Part shown: positions 60,898-64,000 of the stretch, one piece after another
Numbering within the stretch: position 1 is the first letter of the stretch
Layout of the letters: each line of letters opens with the position of its first letter
Notes under the pieces: model-generated
The model's database searches: none
What the model was told of the DNA's origin: nothing
The model's input: the letters and a program-made list of their open reading frames with translations, nothing else
Made by a program: the position numbers and the translations under genes
Assembly (NCBI RefSeq): GCF_013204885.1
Contig: NZ_JABMKX010000018.1
Coordinates: 62,001 to 126,000 of the forward strand
Source: Paenibacillus tritici
Lineage (GTDB): Bacteria; Bacillota; Bacilli; Paenibacillales; Paenibacillaceae
Length of the DNA stretch: 64,000 nucleotides
Reading direction: 5' to 3'

Positions 60898-61902
60898 TTA
60901 CAGATCCTTCAGTTCAAAGATCTTCTGAAGCTTACGGAGACATTCCGTCTTCTGGTTATCATCCTCGGTGTGGATATACGCCTCCACCAGCCTGTACCCG
61001 AATACGAGCAGGATGAACTCGTAGACACAATGACCGGTGATAGGGGGTGCCTCTATATACTCCGAGAAGCCTTGATAATAAGCAGGGATACACCGCTGGT
61101 AGTATTCTGCCATGAGATCGGGGTCCGCCTCATCCGCAATCAGGCTGGCGATATCCTCACCCAGGTAGCCCCAGCCGGAGGTATCCCAGTCGATGAGGGC
61201 GATGGTCTCACCCTCGCAGATCAGGTTGGTCACCCAGAAGTCACGGTGGCACAGCACGAGGGGCAGTTGTTCAATGCGGGCAAAAATGTCATCCGACTGA
61301 TCATCAATGTCGATGAGCATTTGCCGCAGGTGCTGTGGGAATTCGCATTCCTCCGAGCGTATATAGTCGTAGACGACCGGCCATGACCGGTAATGCAGAT
61401 ACGTATTCTTCATGAGATCCGCATGGCTCAGGTTGGTCAGGCTCTGCAATACCGCAGGCTGCCCGGCATACAATTTACCCTGATAGCGGCCCAATTCCAG
61501 TGCAGCCTGTTCATACATCTCAGCGGTCAGGTCCAGACCGGATACGCCGTCGATATATTCGAGCCACAATTGGCACTCATCCTCATCCGTATTGATCTCA
61601 GAGTAATAACACACCGGCCAGCGGAAGGTATGGGAGAAGGTCGCCCCCAGTCCGGAAGCATACAGATCATATTCCCGCCGCCAGGAATCCGGATCATTGT
61701 AACGCTCCCATTTCTTCTGGATTTTCAGAACGATACGGTACGGCAGGTGCTCTCCGTCCGCCGTTTCGGCTGTTCCCGTCACCAGGCGCACATTCCCCAG
61801 AGTCCCGCCATGTAACTGGACCGTTTGGGAATCAGCAGATGTAATCGTTGTTTTGAAAAGTTGACTTAGAGCAATATATAACGCTTCAGTATGCATATTC
61901 AT
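60898..61902 (-). CDS. APH/ChoK-family phosphotransferase
   Basis: 334 residues. A small-molecule kinase fold: N-lobe with YRIVLKIQKKW, and C-lobe with catalytic loop LPLVLCHRDFWVTNLICEGETIALIDWDTSGWGYLGEDIASLI (Brenner-type HxDxxxxN and the DxD-like metal Asp). The family includes aminoglycoside, choline and fructosamine kinases; the sequence does not choose between them, and resistance should not be inferred. The ATG overlaps the rsgA-like stop (ATGA), so it is translationally coupled as second gene of that operon. Confidence 0.87.
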   Translation of the reverse strand: MNMHTEALYIALSQLFKTTITSADSQTVQLHGGTLGNVRLVTGTAETADGEHLPYRIVLKIQKKWERYNDPDSWRREYDLYASGLGATFSHTFRWPVCYYSEINTDEDECQLWLEYIDGVSGLDLTAEMYEQAALELGRYQGKLYAGQPAVLQSLTNLSHADLMKNTYLHYRSWPVVYDYIRSEECEFPQHLRQMLIDIDDQSDDIFARIEQLPLVLCHRDFWVTNLICEGETIALIDWDTSGWGYLGEDIASLIADEADPDLMAEYYQRCIPAYYQGFSEYIEAPPITGHCVYEFILLVFGYRLVEAYIHTEDDNQKTECLRKLQKIFELKDL

Positions 61903-62972
61903 TTTTTCCAGCCCCCGTTTTTCTTCGTTTGTTTTCTCTGCATCGCGATGGATTGACTTCGGGCGTTTTTGTGGATGAGATAGCCCGTTTTGTCCTGGAC
62001 AAATTTATTCTCATGCTGCTGGGCCGTATAACGCTCCCAGCGTTCGCGCGGCAGAGAACCGTCAGCAAGCGCAGCGAGAACTGCGCACCCCGGCTCGGAT
62101 TCATGGCGGCAGTCATGGAAGCGGCATCCTTCGAACCGTTCCTCCACATCGCTGAAGCCTGCACGGATACCTTCATCTGCATCGAAAAGCCCAAGCTCAC
62201 GCATCCCCGGTGTATCAATTACCATCGCTCCGGAGGGGAGCATGAATAATTGACGGTGTGTCGTCGTATGCCGTCCCCGGCTGTCGTCCTCGCGGATGGA
62301 CTTAACCGTCATTACTTTCCGTTCCATCAGCGCATTGAGCAGAGATGATTTGCCGACACCGGACATACCCAGAAAGACAACTGTTCTACCGGGCATAAGA
62401 TAGGCATCCAGCTCGTTCAGCCCCAGACCGTTATGACTGCATACGGCGTGCACCGGCACATCTGGTATGCTCTGTTTGACTTCGGCCAGCGGGAGACTGA
62501 AGTCCCCGGTGAGATCAGCCTTGGTCAGAATGATAACCGGCTGCCCGCCACTTTGCCGGGCTTGAGTCAGATAACGCATCATGCGGGTGACATTGAAATC
62601 CCGGTTCAGGAAAGACAGGATGAATACATAGTCAAAGTTGGTGGCCACGACCTGCTCCAGAATCGTTTTGGTATAGCCAGCGGCATGACCTGAATAATTC
62701 GCCCGCGAGAATTTGGAGCGGCGGGGGAGTAACGTAATAATCAGCGAATCTCCGCTCTCATTGCGGCGCAGCAAGACGAAATCACCGACGCACGGGAAGT
62801 CCTTCCGTGACTCGGCACTGTGATAGAACGAGCCTTTGAGTACAGCCGTCACCTCGCCCTGCGCAGTTATAACAGTGAACCGCTCCCGCCGCAGTTCTGT
62901 AATCCTGCCGGGTAATAACCCGGAGGGGATTTCCTCTATATCTGTATAGCCATAGGTTTTTAGATCAATCAT
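61899..62972 (-). CDS. rsgA: RsgA-type circularly permuted ribosome-assembly GTPase
   Basis: 357 residues. RsgA checks late 30S maturation. The order is OB-fold (about 20-100; ITAQGEVTAVLKG), then permuted G motifs: G4 VIILTKADL, G1 GMSGVGKSSLLNAL, G3 DTPGMRELG, and a C-terminal zinc domain CRFHDCRHESEPGCAVLAAL. Compared with the housekeeping YloQ it carries a longer C-terminal basic tail. Bacillales usually keep the canonical rsgA beside prkC and rpe; none of those is here, so this is probably a second paralog. It leads an operon with the phosphotransferase gene. Confidence 0.9.
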   Translation of the reverse strand: MIDLKTYGYTDIEEIPSGLLPGRITELRRERFTVITAQGEVTAVLKGSFYHSAESRKDFPCVGDFVLLRRNESGDSLIITLLPRRSKFSRANYSGHAAGYTKTILEQVVATNFDYVFILSFLNRDFNVTRMMRYLTQARQSGGQPVIILTKADLTGDFSLPLAEVKQSIPDVPVHAVCSHNGLGLNELDAYLMPGRTVVFLGMSGVGKSSLLNALMERKVMTVKSIREDDSRGRHTTTHRQLFMLPSGAMVIDTPGMRELGLFDADEGIRAGFSDVEERFEGCRFHDCRHESEPGCAVLAALADGSLPRERWERYTAQQHENKFVQDKTGYLIHKNARSQSIAMQRKQTKKNGGWKK

Positions 62973-63112
62973 GTGTTTGGGTTAGCTCCTTATCAAAATA
63001 TAAGAATTTATATGTTGCACACTATAACTTCTTCTTCTATTTCTCGCTGAAACGGTACCGTCCTTTCAAAAGGACGGCAAAGCCATTTCCACTTGTGTTG
63101 TTTTGTGGACGC

Positions 63113-63165
63113 AAAAATGCCGCGCAGCAGCAGCCTCAATAAGAAGCTGCTGTTCTACGCGGCAT
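63113..63165 (-). terminator. Leftward stem-loop terminator (outer)
   Basis: ATGCCGCG/CGCGGCAT with an inner AGCAGC/GCTGCT pair; on the minus strand it is followed by TTTTT. It stands upstream of the rsgA-like gene. Confidence 0.7.
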
Positions 63166-63173
63166 CAAGATGC

Positions 63174-63199
63174 AAAAAAGATACGACCTTCATCGTATC
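63174..63199 (-). terminator. Leftward intrinsic terminator (inner)
   Basis: On the minus strand GATACGA, TGAAGG loop, TCGTATC, then six T. It marks the end of a leftward transcript that contains no recognised gene. Confidence 0.85.
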
Positions 63200-63443
63200 C
63201 CGCAAACAGCAATATTCACGAAAGGTTACTTGGGATGGCATAACAAATAATACGGGCATTTGCCCGCTGTTTAAGAGATATGCCTGCTATTCAGTTTTAA
63301 ACTGAAACCACCATATAAGTAGTAGCCAATTGAAACATCCCCTTTCGGATAAGGAACTTGTAAGAAATTTAATGCTTATCGCTAAGCACATCCAGAGTAA
63401 CATACATTAGTATGCAAATCCATGTAGAGTTTGATTATAATCA
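63174..63443 (-). ncRNA. Candidate structured non-coding RNA (minus strand)
   Basis: Reading leftward, the segment holds CATAC/GTATG, TGCTTA-GCGA-TAAGCA (6 bp with a GNRA loop), ATCC/GGAT, the 7-bp TTCAGTT/AACTGAA hairpin, CGGGC/GCCCG, and then the intrinsic terminator at 63174-63199. No ORF with an RBS is visible. The 5' end is unknown; TGATTATAATCA at 63432-63443 could be part of a promoter -10. It matches no RNA family I can name. Confidence 0.45.
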
Positions 63444-63563
63444 TGAGCTAAGTGCTTCATCATATGTATAGAGCTTAACTGAAGTGCAGTGCCGTCCGCG
63501 TTTATGATGCGATGTTTGGCGGATCATCCCTTAACCAAGCAGGATTTGTCATAAAAGTGTTCG

Positions 63564-63607
63564 ATTTACGAACGATTGTGTAATCCTGACGGACAATGTT
63601 CGTATTT
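63564..63607. promoter_or_regulatory. Pair of inverted PurR boxes upstream of pbuG
   Basis: ATTTACGAACGAT (63564-63576) and, inverted, AATGTTCGTATTT (63595-63607) each match the PurBox consensus AWWWCCGAACWWT with one or two differences; 18 bp separate them. The pair ends 4 bp before the -35. Confidence 0.78.
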
Positions 63608-63611
63608 ACCA

Positions 63612-63641
63612 TTGACAAGCCCTGTCATCTGCCCCTAAAAT
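63612..63641 (+). promoter_or_regulatory. Promoter of pbuG
   Basis: TTGACA, 18-bp spacer, TAAAAT, just upstream of the riboswitch. Confidence 0.82.
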
Positions 63642-63663
63642 GATAAAGCGCTACAGCAAATAT

Positions 63664-63731
63664 ATTCGTATAATTCCGGGGATTGGCCCGGAAGTCTCTA
63701 CGAGGTCACCGTAATGACCTGGCTACGATTA
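63664..63731 (+). ncRNA. Guanine-class purine riboswitch
   Basis: P1 pairs TCGTA (63666-63670) with TACGA; P2 is TTCCGGG/CCCGGAA around GATTGG; J2/3 GTCTCTACGAGG; P3 AGGTCA/TGACCT with loop CCGTAA; J3/1 GGCTACG. The specificity base in J3/1 is C, so guanine or hypoxanthine rather than adenine is predicted. It controls the pbuG leader. Confidence 0.93.
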
Positions 63732-63796
63732 GAAGAGCAGCTTACTCTGGAATAACGGTTATTGCCGGTATTGCGGGCAAGAATCTCTTTAATCAG

Positions 63797-63826
63797 GCCG
63801 GTGTCTTCTATAGATGCCGGCTTTCT
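63797..63826 (+). terminator. Attenuator terminator of the pbuG riboswitch
   Basis: GCCGG/CCGGC stem extended by TCT/AGA through wobble pairs, followed by TTTCT; it lies between the aptamer and the start codon and fits guanine-induced termination. Confidence 0.75.
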
Positions 63827-63869
63827 ATTGCTGTGATGGCATAACATACAACCTTAGGGGGAGAACAAT

Positions 63870-64000
63870 TTGAACCGCTTTTTCAAGTTGAAAGAGAACG
63901 GCACCACAGTACGCACAGAGATCATGGCCGGTATAACCACGTTTATGGCAATGGCTTATATTCTGTCGGTTAATCCAAGCACCCTGACTGCCTTCGGCCG
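63870..64000 (+). CDS. pbuG: Guanine/hypoxanthine permease, N-terminus (partial)
   Basis: Forty-three codons are visible before the window ends. The TTG start at 63870 follows AGGGGGAG. The N-terminus ([20 protein letters not shown], then [16 protein letters not shown]) is typical of the AzgA/PbuG purine permeases, which begin with a short polar helix and then a helix TTF..MAYI. It imports guanine and hypoxanthine. The guanine riboswitch and PurR boxes upstream, and the location after guaA, support PbuG rather than a xanthine or adenine transporter. Confidence 0.93.
   Translation, partial: MNRFFKLKENGTTVRTEIMAGITTFMAMAYILSVNPSTLTAFG

Noticed and set aside
60898-61902. Aminoglycoside resistance determinant
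   Set aside because: The fold is the APH superfamily, but nothing specifies aminoglycoside binding; operon context with an RsgA-like GTPase argues for caution.
63093-63305. 70-codon plus-strand frame
   Set aside because: Runs through two strong minus-strand terminators and hairpins; no RBS.
63290-63330. Possible T-box-like sequence on the minus strand
   Set aside because: ATGGTGGTTTC only vaguely recalls the T-box core; no Stem I, AG-bulge or acceptor-pairing pattern.

Overview
The window reads as chromosomal DNA of a low-to-mid GC Gram-positive spore-former, most likely a Paenibacillus. Nearly all genes are Bacillales-type: EcsAB, bacilliredoxin, YneF, UvsE, a KinB-like sporulation kinase, fMet-R-sulfoxide reductase, and the DUF58-transglutaminase-guaA-pbuG order known from Bacillus subtilis. 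Shine-Dalgarno sequences are strong, and GTG/TTG starts are common. I see no rRNA, tRNA, CRISPR array, prophage or conjugative module. The window is mostly core genome with small mobile-element scars and repeat families in the gaps.

Layout. 1-7.5 kb: C-terminal half of glycogen phosphorylase, free methionine sulfoxide reductase, a GNAT, an MFS exporter, MarR, ecsAB. 7.5-7.9 kb: truncated IS1182-type remnant. 7.9-15.8 kb: HI0933-type flavoprotein, KinB-like kinase, bacilliredoxin, nadE, hydrolase, acpS, mutY. 15.9-23 kb: sodA, GNAT, signal peptidase I, queG, yneF, folE, an unusual two-domain superoxide dismutase, a membrane-anchored hydrolase. 23.1-31 kb: IclR and a 739-residue PocR/LuxR regulator, 51-bp tandem repeats, a Fur-controlled siderophore-binding lipoprotein, aconitase. 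31.3-39.9 kb: a MITE-like element, amidase, ddl, a small protein coupled to uvsE, inositol phosphatase, GDSL hydrolase, peptide deformylase, a second IS1182 remnant and an A+T-rich secreted-protein gene. 39.9-54.5 kb: hemL, an LCP protein, bcp, a 1432-residue double activase/dehydratase-like protein, a MarR-MFS operon, a WYL regulator with a divergent MFS gene, DedA, polysaccharide deacetylase. 54.6-64 kb: DUF58 and transglutaminase genes, guaA, an rsgA-like/phosphotransferase operon on the opposite strand, then the start of pbuG.

How genes work together. pbuG shows two layers of purine control: a pair of inverted PurR boxes at the promoter and a guanine-class riboswitch with a downstream terminator. 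The siderophore-binding protein has a perfect 7-1-7 Fur box. The MarR-MFS pair has a 22-bp near-palindrome overlapping its own promoter. queG, yneF and folE lie in a row; QueG and FolE act at the two ends of queuosine synthesis. Oxidative-stress functions recur (sodA, fused SOD, bacilliredoxin, Bcp, MutY, UvsE, free Met-sulfoxide reductase).

Most worth a second look: (i) an unannotated minus-strand segment at 63.17-63.44 kb with a run of hairpins ending in an intrinsic terminator; (ii) a long hairpin with compensatory changes in the leader of both IS1182 remnants; (iii) a MITE-like repeat with perfect 18-bp terminal inverted repeats; (iv) several dispersed intergenic repeat families; (v) the DUF2935-like/SOD fusion and the giant activase. 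No single complete new system is evident. All functional calls rest on reading motifs by eye, without database searches.
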